Source of the DNA: Streptomyces sp. NBRC 110035
GTDB taxonomy: Bacteria > Actinomycetota > Actinomycetes > Streptomycetales > Streptomycetaceae
Assembly: GCF_000829695.1 (NCBI RefSeq)
Contig: NZ_BBNN01000030.1
Location: 156,434 to 220,433 of the forward strand
Reading direction: 5' to 3'
Length of the DNA: 64,000 bases
Of this stretch, positions 32,509-42,797 are shown piece after piece. Numbering within the stretch: position 1 is the first letter of the stretch; every line of letters begins with the position of its first letter. The translations under genes were made by a program, and so were the position numbers. Below the pieces are notes generated by a model. It saw only the letters and a list, made by a program, of their open reading frames with translations, did no database searches and was not told the DNA's origin.

Positions 32509-33693
32509 ATGTCCACGCCCCCCTCCACCCCGAACCCGGCCCCGGACGCGCGCGACCCGGCGACGGGCCGCGACCTGGCGATCGGCCCGTACGCGGTCCG
32601 GCCGCCCGTCGTGCTGGCCCCCATGGCCGGGATCACCAACGCGCCCTTCCGCACCCTCTGCAGGGAATTCAGCGGCGGCAAGGGGCTGTTCGTCAGCGAG
32701 ATGATCACCACCCGGGCGCTGGTCGAACGCAACGAGAAGACCATGCAGCTGATCACGTTCGACGCGAGCGAGACGCCGCGCTCGATCCAGCTGTACGGCG
32801 TCGACCCGGTGACCGTCGGCAAGGCCGTCCGCATGATCGTCGAGGAGGACCTCGCCGACCACATCGACCTCAACTTCGGCTGCCCGGTACCGAAGGTGAC
32901 CCGCAAGGGCGGCGGCTCGGCCCTGCCCTACAAGCGGAACCTGCTGCGCTCCATCCTGCGCGAGGCGGTCGCCGGCGCCGGGGACCTGCCGGTCACGATC
33001 AAGATGCGCAAGGGCATCGACGACGACCACCTGACCTACCTGGACGCCGGCCGCATCGCCGTCGAGGAGGGGGTGAGCGCCGTCGCCCTGCACGGCCGCA
33101 CCACCGCCCAGCACTACGGCGGCACCGCCGACTGGGACGCCGTCGCCCGGCTCAAGGAGCACGTGCCGGAGATCCCCGTGCTCGGCAACGGCGACATCTG
33201 GTCCGCCGACGACGCCCTGCGGATGGTCCGGGAGACCGGCTGCGACGGAGTCGTGGTGGGACGCGGCTGCCTGGGGCGGCCGTGGCTGTTCGCCGACCTG
33301 GTCGCGTCCTTCGAGGGCCGCCGCGACCTGTACCGGCCCACGCTGCGCGAGGTCGCCGACGTCATGGTCCGGCACGCCGCCCTGCTCGGCGAGTGGATCG
33401 GCGACGAGGCCCGCGGGGTGATCGACTTCCGCAAGCACGTCGCCTGGTACCTGAAGGGCTTCGCGGTCGGCTCCGAGATGCGCAGGCGGCTCGCCGTCAC
33501 GTCCTCGCTGGAGACCCTGCGGGCCGGGCTGGACGAGCTGGACCTGGACCAGCCCTGGCCGGCCGGTGCGGACGGCCCCCGCGGCCGTACGTCCGGCAAC
33601 AACCGGGTGGCGCTGCCGGACGGCTGGCTGAAGGACCCGTACGCGTGCGCGGGCGTCGGCGAGGACGCCGAACTGGACACGTCGGGCGGCTGA
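32509..33693 (+). CDS. dus: tRNA-dihydrouridine synthase
   Basis: A 394-residue FMN enzyme that reduces uridines in tRNA. The TIM barrel begins VRPPVVLAPMAGITNAPFR; the catalytic Cys is in NFGCPVPKVTRKGGGSAL; FMN phosphate-binding residues lie in GNGDIW and VGRGCLGRPW; and a helical C-terminal domain follows. ATG 32509 is chosen; GACAAT (32497-32502) ends six bases before it, suggesting a leaderless message. Confidence 0.94.
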   Translation: MSTPPSTPNPAPDARDPATGRDLAIGPYAVRPPVVLAPMAGITNAPFRTLCREFSGGKGLFVSEMITTRALVERNEKTMQLITFDASETPRSIQLYGVDPVTVGKAVRMIVEEDLADHIDLNFGCPVPKVTRKGGGSALPYKRNLLRSILREAVAGAGDLPVTIKMRKGIDDDHLTYLDAGRIAVEEGVSAVALHGRTTAQHYGGTADWDAVARLKEHVPEIPVLGNGDIWSADDALRMVRETGCDGVVVGRGCLGRPWLFADLVASFEGRRDLYRPTLREVADVMVRHAALLGEWIGDEARGVIDFRKHVAWYLKGFAVGSEMRRRLAVTSSLETLRAGLDELDLDQPWPAGADGPRGRTSGNNRVALPDGWLKDPYACAGVGEDAELDTSGG

Positions 33694-33712
33694 GCGGGCC
33701 CGTCCCCGGGTT

Positions 33713-35599
33713 TCAGCCTCCGGCGGGGTACGGGACGGAGCCGTAGGCCTCCAGGAAGCGGTCGCGGAACGCGTCCATCCGCCACACGGGCGCGTCCTGG
33801 TCCGGCCTCAGCCCCTCGGTCCAGTTCCAGTCGGCGATGTCGTCCAGCGCCTTCGGGTCCTTGGCGACGATCGTCACCGGCACGTCCCGGCTCGCCCTCG
33901 GACCGCTGACCCGGGCGATGGGCTGGTGGTCGCCGAGGAAGACGAGGACGGTGTCGTCGGTGCCGTAGCGCTCCAGCCACTGGGTGAGGGCGGTCACCGA
34001 GTACTCGACCGACCTGCCGTACTCCCGACGGGACCCGGTGGCGTCCGTCATGAGGCTGCCGGGGTCCTTCCCCGCCTTCTGGACGGGCCCGAAGACGGAG
34101 CCGTCGCCGAGTTCGTCCCAGTCGACCATCTCGGGCAGGGGCGCCCAGGGCTGATGGCTGGAGGTCAGGATGACCTCCGCCATCAGGTTCTTGCCCTCCT
34201 CGCGTTCCCTGCCGTGCTCCAGGCGCTGGAACGCCTCGAGCGTGTACTGGTCGGGCATCGTCGACCAGCTGAACTTCGGGCCCCGGTAACCCAGCCGGAA
34301 GGCGTTGTAGACCTGGTCGAGGCCGAACCACTTCGCCTCGGGCCAGCCCTTCTGGACGCCCGGCACGATGCCTACGGTGTCCCAGGCGCCGGACTTGCCG
34401 AACGCCCTGGTGAGGGTGAGGCGGTCGCTCGCGGTGGCGGTGCGGTAGCGCTGCTGGTTGTCGATCCACAGGCCGGACAGCGCCGTCGAGTGGCCCAGCC
34501 AGCTGCTGCCGCCGAACGTCGACGACGTCAGCCAGCCGCTGCGCGCCTCGAACCCCGCCTCGGCGAGCGACTCGGTGCCGGCGTCCAGGGTGCCGGTGAC
34601 GCCGGGGGCGGTCACCGGGTCCTCCAGTGCGGTCCGACCGTAGCTCTCGATGAACGCGATGACGACGTCCTTGCCGCGCAGGCCGGGCAGGAGCTGGTCG
34701 GCGGGCGTGCCCGCGAACGGGTCCGAGCGTGCCACCTTCTCGAACGCCGCCTCGTCGCGCAGCGTGTCCCGCACCCGCTTGCCCTGCACCTTCAGCGCGG
34801 CCGCGGCCCGGTCGGAGGCGACCGGTACACCGGACACCTGCAGGCCGAGGGCGGTACAGGTGATCCACACCGTGCCCGCGACCAGCGCGCCCCGGGTGGC
34901 CCGCGTACGGTGCCGGGCCAGCAGGCCGCTCAGCCGGACCGCGGCGAGCGCCATCACGACCACCAGGAGCAGGACCAGGACGACCGCGCCGACGGCGGCG
35001 GCCGTGGCGGTGGCACCGCCCATCGAGTCCTCCACGTAGTGCTCCGCGTCGTCCAGCAGCCCCCAGTCGAGCACCACGTTGAAGCCCCGGCCCAGGTACT
35101 CGTTGAACCCGATGTCCAGCAGGTTCAGCACGGTCAGCACGGCGATGCCGGCCCCGTACAGCGCGGCCGCGACGATCCGCGGCCGGCGCGGCAGGGCGAG
35201 CAGCAGTACGGCCCCGACGATCGCCTCGGCCGGAATCCGGGTGAACCGGCTGGGCCGCAGGGCACCGGCGGTGTTCGGCAGCAGGAGCGCGCCGACGATC
35301 AGCGCGGCGGCGAGTCCGTGCAGGGTCCAGCGGGCGGCGCGCGCGGCACGGGGGTGCCGCGCGCGCAGGCGGGCGCAGCGGGAGCGGAGGGCGTGCAGGG
35401 CGCGCGGGGCGCGCGGGGCGGGGCGGGTGAGCTTCCTCGAGGCCGCTTCCCCCCGCTGTCCCTCCGTGCCTTCCGAGACTTCCGGGCCCTCCGTCTCTTC
35501 TGCCTCCGCTGTCTCTTCCGCCGGGTGCGGGCGCTCTTCCTCCTGTCGGTTCTCCTCGGTCGTCCGTGTCGGTCGGCGCAGGCGTGTGAAGACAGGCAC
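33713..35599 (-). CDS. Membrane-anchored sulfatase family protein (LTA-synthase-like fold)
   Basis: A 628-residue protein: an acidic disordered head of about 70 residues (Glu-rich), five hydrophobic segments (about residues 115-290), then a large outside domain of the alkaline phosphatase/sulfatase superfamily. IAFIESYGRT gives the first metal ligand, STFGGSSWLGHSTALSG holds the candidate nucleophile, and FLGDHQP gives the Asp-His ligands. This layout is that of lipoteichoic-acid-synthase-like phosphoglycerol or phosphoethanolamine transferases; the substrate is unknown. GTG 35599 is chosen because AAGGA precedes it at about eight bases. Confidence 0.82.
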   Translation of the reverse strand: MPVFTRLRRPTRTTEENRQEEERPHPAEETAEAEETEGPEVSEGTEGQRGEAASRKLTRPAPRAPRALHALRSRCARLRARHPRAARAARWTLHGLAAALIVGALLLPNTAGALRPSRFTRIPAEAIVGAVLLLALPRRPRIVAAALYGAGIAVLTVLNLLDIGFNEYLGRGFNVVLDWGLLDDAEHYVEDSMGGATATAAAVGAVVLVLLLVVVMALAAVRLSGLLARHRTRATRGALVAGTVWITCTALGLQVSGVPVASDRAAAALKVQGKRVRDTLRDEAAFEKVARSDPFAGTPADQLLPGLRGKDVVIAFIESYGRTALEDPVTAPGVTGTLDAGTESLAEAGFEARSGWLTSSTFGGSSWLGHSTALSGLWIDNQQRYRTATASDRLTLTRAFGKSGAWDTVGIVPGVQKGWPEAKWFGLDQVYNAFRLGYRGPKFSWSTMPDQYTLEAFQRLEHGREREEGKNLMAEVILTSSHQPWAPLPEMVDWDELGDGSVFGPVQKAGKDPGSLMTDATGSRREYGRSVEYSVTALTQWLERYGTDDTVLVFLGDHQPIARVSGPRASRDVPVTIVAKDPKALDDIADWNWTEGLRPDQDAPVWRMDAFRDRFLEAYGSVPYPAGG

Positions 35600-35880
35600 C
35601 CGGAGGTCCTTCCGTGCAAAACCCGGTGAGGTGGCGGACCCGGCGTGGGGGTCCGGATCCGCCGTAGTTCCGTACGGGCGCACCGGCCGGCGTGTTCAGC
35701 GCGGCGGGAGGTACGTTCGGCACGCCGGGGGCGGAGGCCGGGCACGCCGTCCGTGGAGCCCCGGTGAGACGCCTGCACGGCCGCCCGGGCGGCCACCGGG
35801 GGAGGCGTACGGGGTACGTCCGCATGGTGGAATCCCGGTGACTGTGGCAGCGTGATTCTCGCCACCCCTGATAAGGGTTA

Positions 35881-35894
35881 CGCTCAGATGAGCG
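35881..35894. promoter_or_regulatory. Dyad 1 upstream of ppdK
   Basis: CGCTCA-ga-TGAGCG. The same six-base arms recur exactly 100 bases downstream in dyad 2, so a common regulator with two sites is likely. Confidence 0.5.
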
Positions 35895-35978
35895 AATTGC
35901 GGGTGACTGCACTTCTCAAAGGGCGGCACTCGGTGCCACCCCTTGATCGTTCATCGAGCGAAATCAGACGTGCTGATT

Positions 35979-35996
35979 GTCGCTCATATGAGCGAC
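35979..35996. promoter_or_regulatory. Dyad 2 upstream of ppdK (perfect 18-bp palindrome)
   Basis: GTCGCTCATATGAGCGAC is a perfect palindrome. A weaker relative, CGTTCATCGAGCG, lies between the two copies at about 35948-35960. Confidence 0.6.
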
Positions 35997-36019
35997 TGGA
36001 TCGCCTCGTTCGGAGTCGG

Positions 36020-36040
36020 TGTGTTCAAGAGATGAACACA
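36020..36040. promoter_or_regulatory. Dyad 3 upstream of ppdK
   Basis: Arms TGTGTTCA (36020-36027) and TGAACACA (36033-36040), perfect, with spacer AGAGA. The sequence differs from dyads 1 and 2, implying another regulator. Confidence 0.5.
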
Positions 36041-36123
36041 TGCGGCTGCGGGAGCCTGCCACGCCGTGACTTTCGATCCCGTGGCGGCGGAGTGGTCGCA
36101 GGCGCATGACGCACGTGTGGACG

Positions 36124-36148
36124 TACCCAGATGCCTTTGATCTGGGTA
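36124..36148. promoter_or_regulatory. Dyad 4 / leader hairpin upstream of ppdK
   Basis: Arms TACCCAGAT (36124-36132) and ATCTGGGTA (36140-36148), perfect, with loop GCCTTTG, 49 bases before the start. It could be an operator or a hairpin in the 5' leader. Confidence 0.5.
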
Positions 36149-36197
36149 TGTTCCTGCCCGTCAGGGCAGCCACCGCGTCCTCGAGGAGTCGAGACCC

Positions 36198-38945
<2,748 letters not shown>

Positions 38946-38980
38946 CCCCTCCGGGGCGAAGCGGACCCGACCCGCCAGCC

Positions 38981-39033
38981 CCGGAGCCGTTGCCTGTCAC
39001 CCGACCACCCTCACCGATCGGCAACGGCTCCGG
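38981..39033 (+). terminator. First ppdK hairpin
   Basis: Perfect 14-base arms CCGGAGCCGTTGCC (38981-38994) and complement (39020-39033) with a 25-base loop. Confidence 0.65.
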
Positions 39034-39041
39034 ATCACAAG

Positions 39042-39079
39042 GAGAACGGCGGCACCCGTGCGGGGGTGCCGCCGTTCTC
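39042..39079 (+). terminator. Second ppdK hairpin (strong terminator)
   Basis: Perfect 16-base arms GAGAACGGCGGCACCC (39042-39057) and complement (39064-39079) with a six-base loop. Two strong hairpins in tandem separate ppdK from the regulator gene that begins 65 bases later. Confidence 0.85.
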
Positions 39080-39103
39080 ATGCCGTCGAACGAGTTGCGA
39101 AGA

Positions 39104-39119
39104 AGTACTTGCAAGTACT
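39104..39119. promoter_or_regulatory. Operator-like palindrome of the ArsR-type gene
   Basis: AGTACTTGCAAGTACT is a perfect 16-bp palindrome ending 25 bases before the regulator's ATG, where an autoregulatory operator would be expected. Confidence 0.65.
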
Positions 39120-39144
39120 CCTTTGCGACGCTGTCCTCGTGGAC

Positions 39145-39738
39145 ATGAACGAGTCCCGGGAACCGCAGGGCCCGCCGGTCCGCGGCCTCGACGCCCGCTC
39201 GCTGCGCGGGCTCGCACACCCGCTGCGCATGCGGCTGCTGGACGCCCTGCGTCACGGCGGCCCGGCCATCGCGTCCCAGCTCGCCGCGAAGCTGGGCGAG
39301 TCGAGCGGCGCGACCAGCTACCACCTGCGCCGGCTCGCCGCGCACGGCTTCATCGAGGACGCTCCCGAGCGCGGCAAGGGCAGGGAACGGTGGTGGAAGG
39401 CTGTCCACAAGGGCCTGCGTTTCGACGACGCGCTGCTCACCGACGCCCACCCGGACGTACGCGGGGCTGCCGACCTGTACCTCCACGAGGTCGCGTCCAG
39501 CCAGGCCCGGGGCCTGTCGGCCTGGCTGGACGACCGCCCGGCCTGGCCGGAGGAGCGGAACCGCACCTGGGACATGAGCAGCGCGACGCCGCGCCTGACG
39601 CCCGAACCGACCCGGGATCTCCTCGAGAAGATGCACGCCCTCGTCGGAACCCACCGCGACCGGGCCGCAGACGACGCCGACACCGACACCGCCCAAGTAC
39701 GCATCCGCGCCCGCGCCTTCCCTCTCACCACGGACTGA
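39145..39738 (+). CDS. ArsR-type winged-helix transcriptional regulator
   Basis: A 197-residue regulator. Residues 15-90 form the winged helix (LRGLAHPLRMRLLDALRHGGPAIASQLAAKLGESSGATSYHLRRLAAHGFIEDAP), the form common in Streptomyces regulators of this type. The remaining 100 residues are a helical, acidic C-terminal part. No metal-binding Cys pair is present, so the signal is not a thiophilic metal. ATG 39145 is chosen; GTG 39139 is possible. Genes like this are often followed by a transporter; here the following genes are damaged. Confidence 0.85.
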   Translation: MNESREPQGPPVRGLDARSLRGLAHPLRMRLLDALRHGGPAIASQLAAKLGESSGATSYHLRRLAAHGFIEDAPERGKGRERWWKAVHKGLRFDDALLTDAHPDVRGAADLYLHEVASSQARGLSAWLDDRPAWPEERNRTWDMSSATPRLTPEPTRDLLEKMHALVGTHRDRAADDADTDTAQVRIRARAFPLTTD

Positions 39739-39752
39739 AAGGCCACGGCCCG

Positions 39753-39967
39753 ATGCATCCCGAGACCCGCCTCGCCCTGCACCACCTCCGCGCCGCCGAA
39801 CTCCGTGCCGAAGCCGACGCGTACCGCCTCGCCGTGGCAGCCGGGCCGGCTCGGCGCCTCCAGCCCTTCCGACCCGCCTCGGCTGGACCCTGGTGGAAGT
39901 CGGCCTGCGCACGGCCGCCGGTCCCAGGGCGGCAGTCCCGTTCCACAGACCTCGCACCTGTGTCTGA
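39753..39967 (+). pseudogene. Frameshifted small companion gene of the regulator
   Basis: ATG 39753 opens MHPETRLALHHLRAAELRAEADAYRLA, a typical small Streptomyces protein start found beside such regulators. The expected C-terminal part RLGWTLVEVGLRTAAG is in another frame from about 39875 and ends at TGA 39965-39967. A single-base change between about 39845 and 39875 would explain it. Family recognition is from memory, so the call is tentative. Confidence 0.45.
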
Positions 39968-40080
39968 TCCCACCGGGCCCGGTCGCAACAGGCCCCGGGA
40001 CACCTGTTTCTCCGGGTGCCGCTCCAGCTCCCGTATCGGCGTCGGTCAGGACGCGCGGGTCCACACGGCCCTCCACCCGG

Positions 40081-40302
40081 AACAGCGGCACCGGGAACTT
40101 TCGCTGGGGAGTGATCGTGGACCTGGGACTGTCCCGTGTCGGCCTCGTTGACGCCCTGTACGTCGACGATGGGGACGATTACCACGTTGGTGATCGAATC
40201 AGTGGCCATCTGGACTGCTTCGACGAGCAGAAGGACAAGTTCATCTTGAGGCCGCCCGATCAGATTCCGCTTGCTGAGCGACTGAGGCGGGCAAGGGGGT
40301 GA
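40081..40302 (+). pseudogene. N-terminally truncated S1/OB-fold-like protein
   Basis: The 73 residues NSGTGNFRWGVIVDLGLSRV...GLVDALYVDDGDDYHVGDRISGHLDCFDEQKDKFILRPPD have the strand pattern of an S1-like OB domain (GVxVDLG..., VGDxIxGxLxxFDExKxKxxLR). No start codon or ribosome site precedes the domain, and the upstream open frame is not conserved-looking, so the 5' end seems lost. It could also be read from GTG 40111 as a very short protein. Confidence 0.4.
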
Positions 40303-40443
40303 CAGGGAAGGCTTCCTTCCTCTGCTCGTCCGGCTGACCGGACCACGGTCGGGATAGTTGCCTTCCCGGGCGGCGCGGGTCCCGGCCTTCGGGTGAGTGC
40401 CGCGCCGCCGGAAGGGTGGCATCCCTGCGGCCGTCGAGCGCTC

Positions 40444-40480
40444 GAAATGGCGGCGCCCTCGTGCGGGGGGCCGCCATTTC
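40444..40480. terminator. Hairpin between convergent genes
   Basis: Arms GAAATGGCGG (40444-40453) and complement (40471-40480), extendable inward with one mismatch. It ends 17 bases before the stop of the excalibur gene on the other strand. Confidence 0.6.
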
Positions 40481-40496
40481 GTCGTTTCGGAGCGCC

Positions 40497-40934
40497 TCAG
40501 TCGGTGCTGCGGCGCCGGCGTGCCGCGAACAGCGCCCCGCCGCCCGCCAGGACGACGGCCGCGCCGCCCGCCGCGATGTACGGGGTGGCGCTGTTGCCGC
40601 CGGTCTCGGCGAGGTCGGTGCCGGTGTCCGAGCCGGTGTTCTGCGCCCCGGACTCCGTGTCCGAGCCGGCGGCGGTGTCGTCGTCCTTGTCGTCGTCCTT
40701 GTCGTCGGCGGGGACGAAGCCCGCCGGCGGGTTGTCGCAGCCGATGCCGTCGTTGTCGCGGTCCAGGTGCTTGCCGTAGTGCTCGCTGTCGGCCGGGATG
40801 TTGGAGTACCCGGCGGTGTACGCCGCGTCGCAGTTCTTGAACACGCCCTCGTGGGCGGCGGCGGTGGTGACGGGCAGCGTGGCCAGTGCGAGCGCGGCGA
40901 CGGTCACGGCGGCGGACTTGCAGGACAGGTTCAC
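40497..40934 (-). CDS. Excalibur-domain surface protein with LAETG sortase signal
   Basis: A 145-residue secreted protein: Sec signal peptide (ends near residue 26), then an excalibur domain (FKNCDAAYTAGYSNIPADSEHYGKHLDRDNDGIGCD with the calcium-type DRDNDGIGC loop), an Asp/Lys and Ser/Thr-rich linker, the sorting signal LAETGG, a hydrophobic segment and an RRRR tail. LAxTG is the motif used by class E sortases of Streptomyces, so the protein is probably linked to peptidoglycan. GTG 40934 has a purine-rich GGGGGA upstream. Confidence 0.85.
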   Translation of the reverse strand: MNLSCKSAAVTVAALALATLPVTTAAAHEGVFKNCDAAYTAGYSNIPADSEHYGKHLDRDNDGIGCDNPPAGFVPADDKDDDKDDDTAAGSDTESGAQNTGSDTGTDLAETGGNSATPYIAAGGAAVVLAGGGALFAARRRRSTD

Positions 40935-41143
40935 AGGGGGTCCCCCAGCTATGTGCGGATATCCGGCAGTGTGCCCCTGTCCGGGGTGGTCTGCCGGGTG
41001 CGAGCTACCGACGGTAGGGGAGGGGTGGGGGAGGGCGGGGAGGTTTCGCGGACCCGTGATGCGAACGTGACGTGACCGGACGGTAGCTCTCCGCTCATGC
41101 CGGTGCGTTCTGTGCACCGGCATGAGCCGGCAACCGGGAGCGT

Positions 41144-42301
41144 TTACCTGCGGAACGGGCCCCTCACCTCGTACGTGATGCCACCCGACGAACTCCCGCT
41201 CGTCCCGCGCTGGCTGGAGAAGTACAGGCGGGTGCCGTCCGGGGAGAAGGCCGGGCCGGTGATCTCGGAGCCGGACTGGCCGCTCACCCGGAGGAAGGGG
41301 GCCACGACGTCGTCGGGCGTGATGACGCAGATCTCCATGTTTCCGCCGTCCTCGGCCACGAAGAGGTCGCCCGAGGAGGAGCCGGTGACGTTGTCCACGC
41401 CGGTCAGGGGAGCGGAGCCGCCCGTCACCAGGGAGTCGTCGTAGGTGAGTTCGATCGTCTGGGCGGCGGCGTTGTACTGCCAGACGCGGTTGTCGCCCTT
41501 GGTCGTGAACCAGCAGGTGTCGTTCGCGTAGTGGCAGCCCTCGCCGCCGTTGAAGCGCTTGGCGCCGGAGACCTGGTTGCGGGTCGCGGTGGCCCCGGAC
41601 GGGTCCGGGACCCTCGCCCAGCTCACCGGGCCGCTCGTGCCGCTGCCCGCCACCAGTACCTCCAGTGTGCCGGAGGACAGGTCGCCCCACGTCGTCGGCC
41701 GGAAGCGGTAGAAGCAGCTGTCCGAGACGTCCTCGGTCAGGTAGATCACCCTGCGGACCGGGTCGGCGGCCGCCGCCTCGTGCTTGAAGCGGCCCATCGC
41801 GTCCCGGCGTACCGCCGCCTTCGTCCCCCACGGGTCGGTCTCGTAGACGTAACCGCGGTCCACCTCCTCGCAGGACAGCCAGGTGTTCCACGGCGTGCTG
41901 CCGCCCGCGCAGTTCTGCCGGGTGCCGGACAGGATGCGGTACGCGCCCGTGACGGCGCCGGTGGCCGAGAAGCGCACCGCGCCCGCGCCGCCGGACGGGT
42001 TGATCTCCGAGTTGGAGACGTAGATCCAGCCGCTGCCGTCCGCGTAACAGGCGCCGCCGTCGGGGGCGTTGTGCCAGGTGTACGACGTGCCCGGGACCTG
42101 CCGGCCGGAACGGGCGATGACCCTGCTGGTGAACCCGGCCGGCAGCCCGATCCCGTTGGCGTCCGCCGCGCCGAGCGCGCCGTAGGGGCCCGTGCCGGGC
42201 TGGGCGGGCGCCGCGTACGCGGCGCTGTGCCAGAGCGCGCCGCCGAGGACCGCGCCGGTGCCGCCCATGGCGCTCGCACGAAGGAAGGTACGACGTTCCA
42301 C
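41144..42301 (-). CDS. Secreted PhoX/DUF839-like protein (Tat substrate)
   Basis: A 385-residue protein with a Tat signal at the N-terminus (ERRTFLRASAMGGTGAVLGGALW, Ala-rich cut site near residue 32). The mature part has a beta-propeller-like composition with NTWLSCEEV, YVYETDP, GRFKHEAAA, NGGEGCHYAN and FSPDGTRLYFSSQ, matching DUF839/PhoX-type proteins; PhoX enzymes are calcium/iron alkaline phosphatases. The match to active-site residues cannot be checked fully by eye. GTG 42301 follows AGGAG at six bases and places the twin Arg at residues 3-4, which decides the start over the longer frame to 42364. Confidence 0.75.
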   Translation of the reverse strand: MERRTFLRASAMGGTGAVLGGALWHSAAYAAPAQPGTGPYGALGAADANGIGLPAGFTSRVIARSGRQVPGTSYTWHNAPDGGACYADGSGWIYVSNSEINPSGGAGAVRFSATGAVTGAYRILSGTRQNCAGGSTPWNTWLSCEEVDRGYVYETDPWGTKAAVRRDAMGRFKHEAAAADPVRRVIYLTEDVSDSCFYRFRPTTWGDLSSGTLEVLVAGSGTSGPVSWARVPDPSGATATRNQVSGAKRFNGGEGCHYANDTCWFTTKGDNRVWQYNAAAQTIELTYDDSLVTGGSAPLTGVDNVTGSSSGDLFVAEDGGNMEICVITPDDVVAPFLRVSGQSGSEITGPAFSPDGTRLYFSSQRGTSGSSSGGITYEVRGPFRR

Positions 42302-42446
42302 TGCCGCTCCTGGAGGTGCCGTGAACCGTCCCGCCACCGGCCGGTGACGGGGACGTGCGGTCACGGACCCTACGGGTGCGCCATGGACACATCATGACCG
42401 CAGGTGTGCCGGGGGGTGACCATCCCGAGTGCCGACCCTTATCCGC

Positions 42447-42797
42447 TCACGCAGCCTTGACCTCGTACGTCGTCAGCCGGACCGTGTCGTCGTCCAGGCA
42501 CTGGCCCGTCTCCAGGTCGAAGCGCTGCTTGAGCAGCGGGGAGGCGACGAACGGGCGGCCCCGGTGGGTGCCGGTCAGGCCGCGGGAGAGGACCGCCGCG
42601 CCGGTGAAGGGGTCGCGGTTGTCGACGGCGTACAGGCCGCCGTCGCGATCGGTGAAGACGGCGACCTGCCGGCCGTCGGGCAGCAGGGCCGCCACGCCGC
42701 GGCCCGGGACCAGTGTGCTCAGGTCGCAGACCGTGAACCAGGCGTCGGTCAGCTGGAGTCGGACCTTCAGGTCGGTGGTCTCGAGGGCCAGGGTCAT
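42447..42797 (-). CDS. nirD: Assimilatory nitrite reductase small subunit NirD
   Basis: A 116-residue Rieske-fold protein lacking the usual Cys/His cluster ligands, as is normal for NirD. LYAVDNRDPFTGAAVLSRGLTG and SPLLKQRFDLETGQCL are the family landmarks. The ATG overlaps the nirB stop (ATGA, 42794-42797), so synthesis is coupled to NirB. It forms the NAD(P)H nitrite reductase with NirB in the cytoplasm. Confidence 0.93.
   Translation of the reverse strand: MTLALETTDLKVRLQLTDAWFTVCDLSTLVPGRGVAALLPDGRQVAVFTDRDGGLYAVDNRDPFTGAAVLSRGLTGTHRGRPFVASPLLKQRFDLETGQCLDDDTVRLTTYEVKAA

Larger units (their letters stand above)
35600..36197. other. Long divergent intergenic region upstream of ppdK
   Basis: A 598-base gap between the divergent sulfatase and ppdK genes. 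From about 35850 it is clearly lower in GC than anything near and contains four dyads, listed below. No gene is supported; open frames across it have no ribosome site and no coding bias. Confidence 0.7.

Noticed and set aside
35852..36109. 85-residue plus-strand frame in the ppdK upstream region
   Set aside because: No ribosome site, no coding bias, and it runs through the palindromes; regulatory sequence is the better reading.
39042..39079. Hairpin as an insertion sequence end
   Set aside because: It directly follows ppdK with a short loop and no transposase is near; a terminator is the simpler explanation.
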